From contig CAAEOU010000056.1 of the NCBI GenBank assembly GCA_900757695.1, positions 1-17,766 on the forward strand: 17,766 nt of DNA, given 5' to 3'. The position numbers were made by a program, and so were the translations under genes. This document shows, piece after piece, positions 1 to 6,987 of the stretch (position 1 is the stretch's first letter; every line of letters begins with the position of its first letter). Below the pieces are notes generated by a model. The model worked only from the letters and a program-made list of their open reading frames with translations. It ran no database searches and was not told the DNA's origin. This DNA is from an uncultured Oscillospiraceae bacterium (GTDB taxonomy: Bacteria; Bacillota_A; Clostridia; Oscillospirales; Oscillospiraceae).

Positions 1-615
1 CCCTATATGCCTGTTGTGAACCGCAGCGGACGGAACATTGGCGAAGGCATCCCCGGCCCCGACGGGAAGTTCTCCAAGGCCGTGAGCTTCGGGCCTCCCG
101 GCGGCCATGGTCCAGGAGGCCCCGGCGGTCCCGGCGGTTCCGGGGGTCCCGGCGGCGCTCCCGTAGACAAGGAGACAGCCCTGCGCCGGGCAGCGGAATA
201 CCAGGGCGGCCACGTGTTCGTGGGCGAGACCTTGGAGGAGCTGGCCCGGAATATGGGCGTCCCTGAGGAAACCTTCCTGGCAACTGTAGAACGGTACAAC
301 GCCCTCTGCCACAAGGGCCACGACGATGATTTCTACAAGCTGCCCAACTACTTAAAACCCCTTCAGAACGGCCCCTTCTTCGCCATCCGCAGCCATATGG
401 CCACCGACGGCGTGTTCGGCGGTCTTGACGCCGACGAGAACGCCAATGTGCTCAGCCACGGTGCGCCTGTAGAGGGACTCTACTGCGCCGGCGACACCAT
501 CGGAAACCGCTACATCAATCAGGGCGGTGAGAAGCTGGAGTGCATCAACGACTTCTCCTGGGCCTTTGCCAGCGGCTATCTGGCAGGAAACAAAATGCTG
601 GAGTATCTCGGTTGA
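1..615 (+). CDS. FAD-dependent oxidoreductase, fumarate reductase/ketosteroid dehydrogenase-like family (C-terminal part)
   Basis: The reading frame is open from the first base, so the gene starts outside the window and only its last 204 codons are visible. The end matches the C-terminal part of FAD_binding_2-type flavoproteins (fumarate reductase, urocanate reductase, 3-ketosteroid dehydrogenase relatives). There is a GVFGGLDAD stretch, then GLYCAGDT (visible codons 159-166), the family's GLYAAGE-like FAD contact, then a final helix. Such proteins reduce or desaturate C=C bonds using FAD. Visible codons 31-54 form a Gly/Pro-rich insert (GGPGGPGG type) that is not typical of the family. Related low-complexity segments occur in C1 (4394-5263) and E (8479-9207), suggesting a functional link. 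A hairpin terminator follows the stop. The family call is fairly secure; the substrate is unknown, and any N-terminal domain or signal peptide cannot be seen. Confidence 0.8.
   Translation, partial: PYMPVVNRSGRNIGEGIPGPDGKFSKAVSFGPPGGHGPGGPGGPGGSGGPGGAPVDKETALRRAAEYQGGHVFVGETLEELARNMGVPEETFLATVERYNALCHKGHDDDFYKLPNYLKPLQNGPFFAIRSHMATDGVFGGLDADENANVLSHGAPVEGLYCAGDTIGNRYINQGGEKLECINDFSWAFASGYLAGNKMLEYLG
91..162 (+). repeat. Gly-Gly-Pro-rich low-complexity segment in the flavoprotein
   Basis: Twenty-four codons encode an almost pure G/P stretch with GGP periodicity, including GGPGGPGGSGGPGG. It lies inside the flavoprotein reading frame, before the conserved C-terminal FAD segment. The same kind of segment occurs at 4601-4690 and 8542-8619 in unrelated proteins. 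Confidence 0.85.
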
Positions 616-640
616 GTTTTCATTCGGGCTGCTGTATTCT
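612..640 (+). promoter_or_regulatory. weak candidate promoter for the ABC transporter pair
   Basis: TTGAGT (612-617) and TATTCT (635-640) are 17 bp apart. Each matches four of six consensus bases. The -10 lies within the terminator hairpin at 625-651, so this could restart transcription for the ABC genes after the flavoprotein gene. The match may be chance. Confidence 0.3.
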
Positions 641-655
641 ACGGCAGCCCGTTTT
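625..655 (+). terminator. rho-independent terminator after the flavoprotein gene
   Basis: A 12-bp stem (CGGGCTGCTGTA paired with TACGGCAGCCCG, one G-T pair) has a TTC loop and is followed directly by TTTT. It begins ten bases after the flavoprotein stop codon and separates that gene from the ABC pair. Confidence 0.8.
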
Positions 656-676
656 CCTGTTGCAAGGAGTGAAGCT

Positions 677-2401
677 ATGTTCAAAAAACTAACCCCATAT
701 TTGAAGCCCCACAGCAGGGACATCTGGCTCAGCGCTTTTTGCTCGGCGCTGGAGTCTCTGTTTGCCCTGCTGATTCCGCTGGTCATGGCGGCCATCATGG
801 ATAAGGGCGTACAGAATGCCAATCTGAGCTATACCGTGAAAAATGGTCTGCTTATGACGGCAATGGCCCTGTGTGTGGTGGCGGCGGGGGTCTATTCCAT
901 GAAGTTTGCCACCCGGGCAGGACTGGGCCTGGGCACAGACCTGCGCTCCGCAGCCTACCGAAAAATGCAGGTCTTTACTTTCCAGGATCTCGAATCCTTC
1001 GGCACTGCGTCCCTGATCACCCGGCTGACCACTGACGTGACCACCATCCAAACCACTGCCATTCAAGCCATCAAGTATCTGGTGCGAACCCCCAGCATGC
1101 TGGTGTTCTCTGCTGTGTTCAGCTTTTTGATCTCCCCAAAGCTGGCCTGGATGTTCGTGGCGCTGATCCCCCTGGTACTTCTGGTGGTGCTGGTGGTGAT
1201 TGTCAAGCTGCGGCCCTTGTTCCAGCGGATGCAGCAGTGCATTGACCGGCTGAACCGGGTAGTGCAGGAGAATATCATCTCCATGGGGCTGGTCAAAGCC
1301 TTCTGCCGACAGAAGCAGCAGAAAGAGGTGTTCGCAGACAGCAACGGTCAGGTCTTTGAAACCTCTGACCGGGCCATGGGGCTGTCCATCCTGTCCTCGC
1401 CTCTGGGCAATCTGATTCTCTACCTGGGCACGGTGCTACTGTACTGGTACGGCGGCCGGGATGTGATGGCGGGAGCCCTCTCCGTGGGCCAGCTTTCAGG
1501 ACTCTGCGCCTACCTGACCCAGATCCTGACCCGGGTCATTATGCTGGCGAATATCTCCGTCATGTTCTCCCGCTCCCTGATCTCCTTCCAGCGGCTGCTG
1601 GAGGTCATCGACACGGAGCCCGCCATTCTGGACGGATCCGGAGAAACTGTAGCTGACGGCTCCGTGACATTCCGCCATGTGGACTTCGGCTATCCGGACA
1701 GCCCCCTGCTGCTCAAGGACCTGAGCCTGGAGATCCCCGCAGGCCAGACTGTAGGGATCATCGGCGGCACCGGCTCCGGCAAGAGCACGTTGGTGTCTCT
1801 GATCCCCAGGCTCTACGACATCTCCAGGGGCGAACTCCGGGTGGGCAGCCATCCTGTAGAGGCTTATACCCTGGCTCAGCTCCGGGAGGCCATCGCCTTC
1901 GTGCCCCAGACCAGCATGCTGTTCTCCGGGCCTCTGAAGGACAGCCTGCGATGGGGCGACCCGGATGCTTCCGATCAGGAGCTTGCGGATGCCTGCCGGG
2001 CGGCCTGCGCCGACGGCTTCATTCAGCATCTGCCCCAGGGCTACGATACGGAGATCGGCCAGGGCGGCAGCAACCTCTCCGGCGGTCAGCGGCAGCGGCT
2101 CTGCATTGCCCGGGCCATCCTGAAAAAGCCGAAGATCCTGATCCTGGACGACGCCACCTCCGCCGTGGATATGGCCACCGACGCCGCCATCCGGGCCTCT
2201 TTCCGGACGCTGCTGCCCGGCACCACCAAGCTGATCATCGCCCAGCGCATCTCCTCCATTGCCCAGGCAGACCGCATCCTGGTCATGGACCAGGGCCGTC
2301 TGGTGGGCGACGGCACCCATCAGGAACTGCTGGCCCAATGTCCAATTTACCGGGAGCTCTGCCAACTGCAGCACTACGGAGAGGAGGCGGCTTATGCGTA
2401 A
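677..2401 (+). CDS. heterodimeric ABC exporter, subunit with degenerate ATP site
   Basis: 574-residue half-transporter with an N-terminal six-helix ABC exporter membrane domain (about 1-310) and a C-terminal ATPase domain. Walker A is GGTGSGKST (363-371, K369) and the signature LSGGQ is at 467-471. The Walker B run ends in DD (491-492), with Asp where the catalytic Glu normally sits, and the H-loop His is Gln (Q523). These substitutions mark the non-hydrolysing site of heterodimeric exporters such as TM287/288 and BmrCD. The start at 677 is chosen because AAGGAGT sits six bases upstream; an earlier in-frame ATG at 527 overlaps the flavoprotein gene. The stop overlaps the next gene by eight bases, so the two are translationally coupled and should form one complex. 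Substrate unknown; drug or lipid-like molecules are usual for the family. Confidence 0.93.
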   Translation: MFKKLTPYLKPHSRDIWLSAFCSALESLFALLIPLVMAAIMDKGVQNANLSYTVKNGLLMTAMALCVVAAGVYSMKFATRAGLGLGTDLRSAAYRKMQVFTFQDLESFGTASLITRLTTDVTTIQTTAIQAIKYLVRTPSMLVFSAVFSFLISPKLAWMFVALIPLVLLVVLVVIVKLRPLFQRMQQCIDRLNRVVQENIISMGLVKAFCRQKQQKEVFADSNGQVFETSDRAMGLSILSSPLGNLILYLGTVLLYWYGGRDVMAGALSVGQLSGLCAYLTQILTRVIMLANISVMFSRSLISFQRLLEVIDTEPAILDGSGETVADGSVTFRHVDFGYPDSPLLLKDLSLEIPAGQTVGIIGGTGSGKSTLVSLIPRLYDISRGELRVGSHPVEAYTLAQLREAIAFVPQTSMLFSGPLKDSLRWGDPDASDQELADACRAACADGFIQHLPQGYDTEIGQGGSNLSGGQRQRLCIARAILKKPKILILDDATSAVDMATDAAIRASFRTLLPGTTKLIIAQRISSIAQADRILVMDQGRLVGDGTHQELLAQCPIYRELCQLQHYGEEAAYA

Positions 2402-4166
2402 GAAATTGAGCGGCAAGGCGCTTCTGCGGCCCATAGGCTTCCTGCTGAGGCGGATGCTCCGTTATCCGGGCCTGATGCTGCTGACCCTGCTGACCCTGGC
2501 CGTGACCACCGCCGCAACTCTGGCGATTCCCTACTTTGCAAAGCTCATTATCAACGACTGCATCCTGAAGGGGGATATCCCCGGCCTTTTACGGCTGCTG
2601 GCGGTCATGGCGGCGGTATACCTGCTCAGCACGCTCTCTACCTACGGCACCAGCCGCATTCTGGTCCGGGTGGCTCAGCGGGTCAGCCACGACCTGCGGG
2701 CGGAGCTTTTCGACCGGATGCAGACACTGCCCATGGCTGTCTTTCACAGGCACACCCACGGCCAGCTCATGAGCACCTATACCAACGACATCGACACGAT
2801 CTCCAACTTTATCAGTTCCTCCCTGGCCAACGCCATTACCAGCGTGCTGGGCTTCGCGGGGATCCTGGCAATGCTGCTGGTGATGAATCCTCTGCTGACT
2901 CTGGTCAGCGCCCTGTTCCTGGGCCTCCAGTATCTTATTATGAAGAAGTCCGGCAGTATCAGCCGCAGAGGCTTCGTGGGCCAGCAGGCAGCGCTGGCGG
3001 ACCTGAACGGATTCATCGAGGAGTACACCGAGGGCCAGAAGGTCGTGAAGCTCTTTCAGCAGGAGGACTCCGCTGTGGCAGGCTTTGAGACCAGGAACCA
3101 GGCCCTCCAGGACGCGGCTTATCAGGCCCAGGTCTACTCCGGTATTATCAATCCGGCGCTGGGCGGCGTGGCGGAGATCAACAATGCCATAACCTGCACC
3201 GTGGGCGTGCTTCTGACCATCACCGGCCATTTCGACCTTGGCTCTCTGGTGGCCTTTATCCAGTATGTGCAGCAGGGCGGCCATCAAATCGGATCTCTTG
3301 CGAATCTCGTCAACATGGTTCTGTCCGCCGCCGCTGGCACGGAACGGGTCATGGATATGCTGGAGGCGGAGCCGGAGGTAGACACCGGGACCGTAACGCT
3401 GGAAGGAACCTGCTGGTCTGACGGCACGCCCCTGCGGGGTCAAATCGCCTTCGAGCATATGGATTTCAGCTATGTCCCGGGGACTCCGGTACTGAAGGAT
3501 ATCTCCTTCGTGGCGGAGCCGGGAAAAAAGATCGCCCTGGTGGGATCCACCGGCGCGGGAAAATCCACCATTGTGAACCTGCTGAACCGCTTTTACGAAA
3601 TCGACGGCGGCACCATCACCTACGACGGAATCGACCTGAAGGACATCCGAAAGGACGCCCTGCGGAGCACCCTCAGTATGGTGCTTCAAGACACCCACCT
3701 GTTTACGGGCACGATTCGGGAGAATATCCGGTTTGGCCGGCTGGACGCCACCGACGGGGAGGTGGAGCAGGCTGCGATCCTGGCCAACGCGGACTTCTTT
3801 ATCCGGCATTTGCCCCGGGGCTATGATACAGTCCTGACTGCCGACGGCAGCTCCCTGTCTCAGGGCCAGAGGCAGCTGTTGGCCATTGCCCGGGCGGCGG
3901 TGGCAAACCCGACGGTGCTGGTGCTGGATGAGGCCACCAGCTCCATCGACACCCACACAGAGAAGCTCATTGAGGCCGGTATGAACCGGCTCATGGAGGG
4001 GCGGACAGTCTTCATCATCGCCCACCGGCTCTCCACTGTCCGGGACTGCGACACGATTCTGGTTCTGGAGCACGGCCAGATCATCGAGCGGGGCAGCCAT
4101 CAGGAGCTGCTCCGGCAGGAGGGGCGGTACTACAGCCTGTACACCGGCGCCGCAGAGCTGGCGTAA
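2394..4166 (+). CDS. heterodimeric ABC exporter, catalytic subunit
   Basis: 590-residue partner of the preceding gene, with a membrane domain (about 1-330) and an ATPase domain. Walker A is GSTGAGKST (384-392, K390). Walker B ends in the normal DE (512-513), and the switch His is present (IIAHRLST, H544). The signature is LSQGQ (488-492) instead of LSGGQ, as in TM288-type subunits. The pair is thus complementary: this subunit supplies the active Walker motifs, and the other supplies the standard signature to the same site. AGGAGG six bases before ATG 2394 sets the start, within the last codons of the upstream gene. It probably exports small molecules from the cytoplasm. It may have nothing to do with the NTF2-fold operons to the right, which converge on it and are separated by terminators. 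Confidence 0.94.
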   Translation: MRKKLSGKALLRPIGFLLRRMLRYPGLMLLTLLTLAVTTAATLAIPYFAKLIINDCILKGDIPGLLRLLAVMAAVYLLSTLSTYGTSRILVRVAQRVSHDLRAELFDRMQTLPMAVFHRHTHGQLMSTYTNDIDTISNFISSSLANAITSVLGFAGILAMLLVMNPLLTLVSALFLGLQYLIMKKSGSISRRGFVGQQAALADLNGFIEEYTEGQKVVKLFQQEDSAVAGFETRNQALQDAAYQAQVYSGIINPALGGVAEINNAITCTVGVLLTITGHFDLGSLVAFIQYVQQGGHQIGSLANLVNMVLSAAAGTERVMDMLEAEPEVDTGTVTLEGTCWSDGTPLRGQIAFEHMDFSYVPGTPVLKDISFVAEPGKKIALVGSTGAGKSTIVNLLNRFYEIDGGTITYDGIDLKDIRKDALRSTLSMVLQDTHLFTGTIRENIRFGRLDATDGEVEQAAILANADFFIRHLPRGYDTVLTADGSSLSQGQRQLLAIARAAVANPTVLVLDEATSSIDTHTEKLIEAGMNRLMEGRTVFIIAHRLSTVRDCDTILVLEHGQIIERGSHQELLRQEGRYYSLYTGAAELA

Positions 4167-4214
4167 TCCGCGGAGATCGTATCTTTCGCGGCATTCTGCG
4201 TTAATCCCCAATAT

Positions 4215-4261
4215 AAAAACGTGCATTCAAAACAGCTTTGTGTCTTGAATGCACGTTTTTT
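4215..4261 (+). terminator. bidirectional-type terminator after the ABC pair
   Basis: A perfect 16-bp inverted repeat (AAAAACGTGCATTCAA, 4215-4230, against TTGAATGCACGTTTTT, 4245-4260) has a 14-base loop. T-runs on the right and A-runs on the left would let it stop transcription from either direction between the convergent operons. Confidence 0.85.
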
Positions 4262-4337
4262 CGCCAATGCGCCCCACGATTTGCACGGAAGGCGTTACGA
4301 TTCCAAATTTCCCGTTTGATCTCTTTTCCAGAAACAC

Positions 4338-4375
4338 AAAAAGCCGCCGACCGCAGATGCAGCCGGCAGCTTTTT
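4338..4375 (-). terminator. terminator of the leftward A1-B1-C1 operon
   Basis: On the minus strand a hairpin starts about 19 bases after the C1 stop. Its arms are AAAAAGCTGCCG and CGGCGGCTTTTT (one internal mismatch), and it ends in a five-base T-run. Confidence 0.7.
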
Positions 4376-4393
4376 AGAATGGGGGTTACAAAG

Positions 4394-5263
4394 TCATTCC
4401 GGTTTCTTTTTCGGAACAGCGCCCTTATTTTCACCCAGGCCCACACAGTAGTGTGTCTTCACGTCATCCAGCGTGTCGAACGGCTCCGGCCAGGGGGTAG
4501 AATCCTGAGCAGGCTGAATGGGAGACCATGTCTTATGGGAAGCAGGCAGTCGGCCCTGCTTCGGTCCGGCAGCCATCTTGGAATAGGCCTGCCCCTTCTT
4601 CGGCGCAGCACTGGGGCCGCCGGGGCCGCCCTCGGGTTTTCCTCCGGGACCGCCGGGGCCTCCGGGACCACCGGGACCACCTGCCGGTCCCTTAAACTTA
4701 TTATAGCAGTCAATGGCAAAGTTGGTCACATCCTGGGCGCCGCCGGCATCGTTGAGCACGCACTCGTGGACGATCTTCCAGAAGCCGTCCTCCCGGACGT
4801 AATCCTCCCCGTACCGCTCCAGCATCCAGACGGCCATCTGCTTGCCGCTGGTGGAAATGCGCCGATAAAGCATACCTGTGGAATAATACAGTGCTCGGGC
4901 AGTCTTCAGATCCGTTCCTACCTCCACAATGGGGGTGCCGATGGCATGGAGGGAATACTCTGACAGGGGCAGCGGATCCATATTCTTTGTTTCGGGGTAC
5001 ATCTCATTGAACACCTCGAACATCCGGCGGCCGCCGCCCTCAAGGCCATTTGCCCAGTTGGTCATGACCTCGTCCCGGCCATAGTTTCCGGTCATGTTAT
5101 AGCCCCAGTACAGGTCGTCCCGGTACTTGGCCCAGAAGGTCTCGATCTCCTCGGTGGTGTGGCCGGAGGCATGGAGGATCGCATGCCATGCATGGACTTT
5201 TTCTACATTTTGGCCCGCCTCGATGATAGCGAGCTTTGTCTCCAAATCAATATTTTTTCTCAT
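4394..5263 (-). CDS. NTF2/SnoaL-like protein C1, with Gly-Pro-rich insert
   Basis: 289 residues, cytoplasmic, no signal peptide. It carries the core shared by all six small proteins here: FWAKYRDD (W44), TPIVEVGTDLKTARALYY (110-127), and EDGFWKIVHE (158-167, H166). I read this pattern as an NTF2/SnoaL-like cone fold; the family includes dehydratases, isomerases and cyclases, but no activity can be assigned. Its closest relative here is C2 (10653-11516): both have a VEKVHAWHAILHA-like start and an SPIQPAQDSTP-like tail. Unlike C2, it has a 30-residue G/P-rich insert (192-221) between core and tail. AAGGAGG seven bases upstream supports ATG 5263; 12 bases separate it from B1. It is the last gene of the leftward operon. 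Fold call moderately secure; function unknown. Confidence 0.82.
   Translation of the reverse strand: MRKNIDLETKLAIIEAGQNVEKVHAWHAILHASGHTTEEIETFWAKYRDDLYWGYNMTGNYGRDEVMTNWANGLEGGGRRMFEVFNEMYPETKNMDPLPLSEYSLHAIGTPIVEVGTDLKTARALYYSTGMLYRRISTSGKQMAVWMLERYGEDYVREDGFWKIVHECVLNDAGGAQDVTNFAIDCYNKFKGPAGGPGGPGGPGGPGGKPEGGPGGPSAAPKKGQAYSKMAAGPKQGRLPASHKTWSPIQPAQDSTPWPEPFDTLDDVKTHYCVGLGENKGAVPKKKPE
4601..4690 (-). repeat. Gly-Gly-Pro-rich insert in C1
   Basis: Thirty codons (residues 192-221 of C1) are dominated by GGP units and include one GGKPEGGPGG stretch resembling the GGKPAGG of protein E. The paralogue C2 lacks the insert at the matching point, so it was gained or lost after the duplication. Confidence 0.85.
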
Positions 5264-5275
5264 GATTGACCCTCC

Positions 5276-6046
5276 TTAGCCCTTTTTGTAGTTGGGATTG
5301 CCCTCGGGGCCATTGCTGATGGTGTCCGCAAAGGTTGCGTGCTCCATGGTAAGCTCCGGATAGGGGAAGTAGTTATAGAAGGAGGTATAGGCCTCAAACT
5401 TCTCTGTAGGAGTGCCAAACTCCTGCTCCAGATACTTGTCACAGGGCGTGGTCTCCTCGGTCTTAAGGGAAGCATAGGGGAAGCCGGGACGCAGAGCGAA
5501 GTCGGTGCCCGCAAAGTAATGCCAGATTTTCCACTGTCCGTCCTCCAGCACCAGGTCTGCGCCGCAGCGCTGGTTGTCCCAGTAGCAGTCCGTTTCCGGG
5601 CCGTTTGCAGGATTGATCTCATAGCCAATGGAATACCATGTGACCTGCGCAGTCTTGTTGTCATCTGCGATCACGATCATATAGGTGGTAAAGGGGTGGC
5701 AGATATCGGTACCCTTGCCGCCGAACTTGTTTCCATCCACATAATACTTGCGGATATTGTCCATCCCCACATAATAGCCCCAGTTCCGGCCATAGGCTGC
5801 GGTATCCGCATGCTCTTTCGTCCACAGGGTATCGAGAATCTCAGCACGGCGATTGGCATGCTCCAGATAGGAACGAATGGACAAAACCTTTTTGACCTCC
5901 TCCACTTGATAGGCACGCCATGCACGGATCTCGGGGGTGAAGTCCTCCGGCTTGGACTGACTGGGCTTCATGTGGATCATGGACTGATACTCATATCTGT
6001 CATAGGTACCGCCAAAGGCTTCGTGACTTGTATACTTAAACTCCAT
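5276..6046 (-). CDS. NTF2/SnoaL-like protein B1
   Basis: 256 residues from ATG 6046. This start is preferred over a TTG at 6064 because GAGGAGG lies seven bases upstream of it, while the TTG would overlap the end of A1 and has no such site. The shared core is LWTKEHADTAAYG (W75), TTYMIVIADDNKTAQVTW (120-137), and EDGQWKIWHY (168-177, H176). The C-terminal LEQEFGTPT motif (206-214) and a closing segment are shared with B2 (9955-10638), making B2 its nearest relative here. It has an N-terminal extension of about 40 residues relative to B2, containing several Tyr, His and Met. No signal peptide. Second gene of the leftward operon. Likely a cytoplasmic NTF2-fold enzyme or binding protein of unknown substrate. 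Confidence 0.82.
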   Translation of the reverse strand: MEFKYTSHEAFGGTYDRYEYQSMIHMKPSQSKPEDFTPEIRAWRAYQVEEVKKVLSIRSYLEHANRRAEILDTLWTKEHADTAAYGRNWGYYVGMDNIRKYYVDGNKFGGKGTDICHPFTTYMIVIADDNKTAQVTWYSIGYEINPANGPETDCYWDNQRCGADLVLEDGQWKIWHYFAGTDFALRPGFPYASLKTEETTPCDKYLEQEFGTPTEKFEAYTSFYNYFPYPELTMEHATFADTISNGPEGNPNYKKG

Positions 6047-6060
6047 GGTGAAACCTCCTC

Positions 6061-6789
6061 TCAAATCCCGTAGCTGAAGGTCTCAGCCAAGGTGGTGTAT
6101 GGTACAGGCATCTTCGGCGGCTCCTGATAAGGACGATCCACGGAATATGCCCTATAGACCTCTTTCTTTACGGTAGGCACCGGCTCGGGAATGGCAAAGG
6201 CCGCAAATTCAGGATCCTCCTGATACTTGCTCGGCTCCGTCCATGGCTCGGCGCAGGGATGGTCAATATCCAGTGCATACAGCAGATTCTTGATCTTCCA
6301 CTCGCCATCCTCCTCAATGAGGTCTGCGGCCATATACCCGATCTTCCAGATGGACAACGGGCCCCGGGAAGTCACCCGGGTATCCGCCGCCTGGAACTGC
6401 CAGAGGGCCTTGGCGCTCTTCATGTCCTCCGCCACCTCAATGATGGGGGTGTGCATATCAGTGCCCTTGACGTATCCGGCGCCGAACATCTCAGCTTCGG
6501 CCTTGCCCTTGACGTCCTTGTGGTCCGCCCACTTCTCCATGACCTTTCGGGTCAGAAGCTTTGCATTTTCCAGCTTCTGCGCATAGTAGCCCTTTACGGC
6601 CGCAGCGCCCTTAAAGTAGCCGTCATTAAAGCCCAGGCACACATCGTCCTGCTTGCTCCAGAAATTCGGGTAGATCAGATCGTAGTCGGCCAGCATGTCG
6701 CAATGGGCGACCTTGCCCACGATGTTCTGTACCTCGCGGATGATCATGCAGCGGTCTGCCATGGCCTGCGCTGTATACTGTTTGCTCAA
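6061..6789 (-). CDS. NTF2/SnoaL-like protein A1
   Basis: 242 residues from a TTG start at 6789. It is chosen because AAAGGAGG lies seven bases upstream; a GTG at 6792 is four bases from that site, and a GTG at 6831 lacks one. Core motifs are FWSKQDDVCLG (W44), TPIIEVAEDMKSAKALW (114-130) and EDGEWKIKN (160-168). The position held by His in the other five proteins is Asn168 here, so if that His is catalytic, A1 may have lost or changed activity. Its tail (RPYQEPPKMPVPYTT then ETFSYG) matches A2 (9221-9955) closely, marking them as a pair. First gene of the leftward operon, just downstream of a strong candidate promoter and operator. Function unknown beyond the fold family. Confidence 0.82.
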   Translation of the reverse strand: MSKQYTAQAMADRCMIIREVQNIVGKVAHCDMLADYDLIYPNFWSKQDDVCLGFNDGYFKGAAAVKGYYAQKLENAKLLTRKVMEKWADHKDVKGKAEAEMFGAGYVKGTDMHTPIIEVAEDMKSAKALWQFQAADTRVTSRGPLSIWKIGYMAADLIEEDGEWKIKNLLYALDIDHPCAEPWTEPSKYQEDPEFAAFAIPEPVPTVKKEVYRAYSVDRPYQEPPKMPVPYTTLAETFSYGI

Positions 6790-6844
6790 CACAATTCCTC
6801 CTTTGATATTCTTCACCGGGATGTATCCCACTTAGGATGCTTTC

Positions 6845-6873
6845 ACTGTACGTGGGATTTTGAGGAAAGTCAA
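6845..6873 (-). promoter_or_regulatory. promoter of the A1-B1-C1 operon
   Basis: Reading the minus strand, TTGACT (6873-6868) and TACAGT (6850-6845) are separated by 17 bp, about 55 bases before the A1 start codon. The call is strengthened by the same geometry and the same upstream element at the opposing operon's promoter (8400-8428). Confidence 0.65.
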
Positions 6874-6883
6874 ATGGTTTGAC
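6869..6883. promoter_or_regulatory. palindrome overlapping the A1 -35 box
   Basis: GTCAAA-TGG-TTTGAC is a perfect inverted repeat with six-base arms. It covers most of the -35 box of the A1 promoter, a position where a bound repressor would block RNA polymerase. The E promoter has no equivalent palindrome at its -35. Confidence 0.4.
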
Positions 6884-6884
6884 A

Positions 6885-6915
6885 GTTTTGAAAAGAACCA
6901 GCGGGTTTTGAAAAG
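6885..6915 (-). promoter_or_regulatory. candidate AraC-type operator, left arm
   Basis: On the minus strand this reads as two copies of CTTTTCAAAAC whose starts are 20 bp apart, with CCGCTGGTT between. It ends 11 bp before the -35 box of the A1 promoter. Allowing substitutions, 22 of 31 positions match 8357-8387 at the opposing promoter, and the match is 21 of 27 from TCAAAAC onward. Direct half-sites two helical turns apart next to a -35 are typical of AraC-family activators, so the local regulator (6988-8268) is the natural candidate. Confidence 0.6.
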
Positions 6916-6925
6916 GCGAACCCAA

Positions 6926-6969
6926 AATACAAAACGCATCGCCGCAGTTTTATCACTGAGACGATGCGT
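6926..6969 (-). terminator. terminator after the AraC-family gene
   Basis: On the minus strand ACGCATCG (6969-6962) pairs with CGATGCGT (6941-6934), with an inner CAGT/ACTG pairing in the loop. It is followed by TTTGTATTTT and lies about 19 bases after the regulator stop. It should keep the regulator transcript from running into A1. Confidence 0.7.
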
Positions 6970-6987
6970 CTGTCTTCCGATGTGTAT

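Noticed and set aside
1496..2434. 312-codon frame antisense to the first ABC subunit
   Set aside because: Shadow frame; the plus-strand ABC motifs are unambiguous.
2589..4226. 545-codon open frame antisense to the second ABC subunit
   Set aside because: It mirrors a highly biased GC-rich coding frame, has no ribosome site, and its translation is low-complexity with no family resemblance.
6789..6831. extended A1 start at 6831
   Set aside because: The codon is GTG without a ribosome site, while TTG 6789 has AAAGGAGG seven bases upstream.
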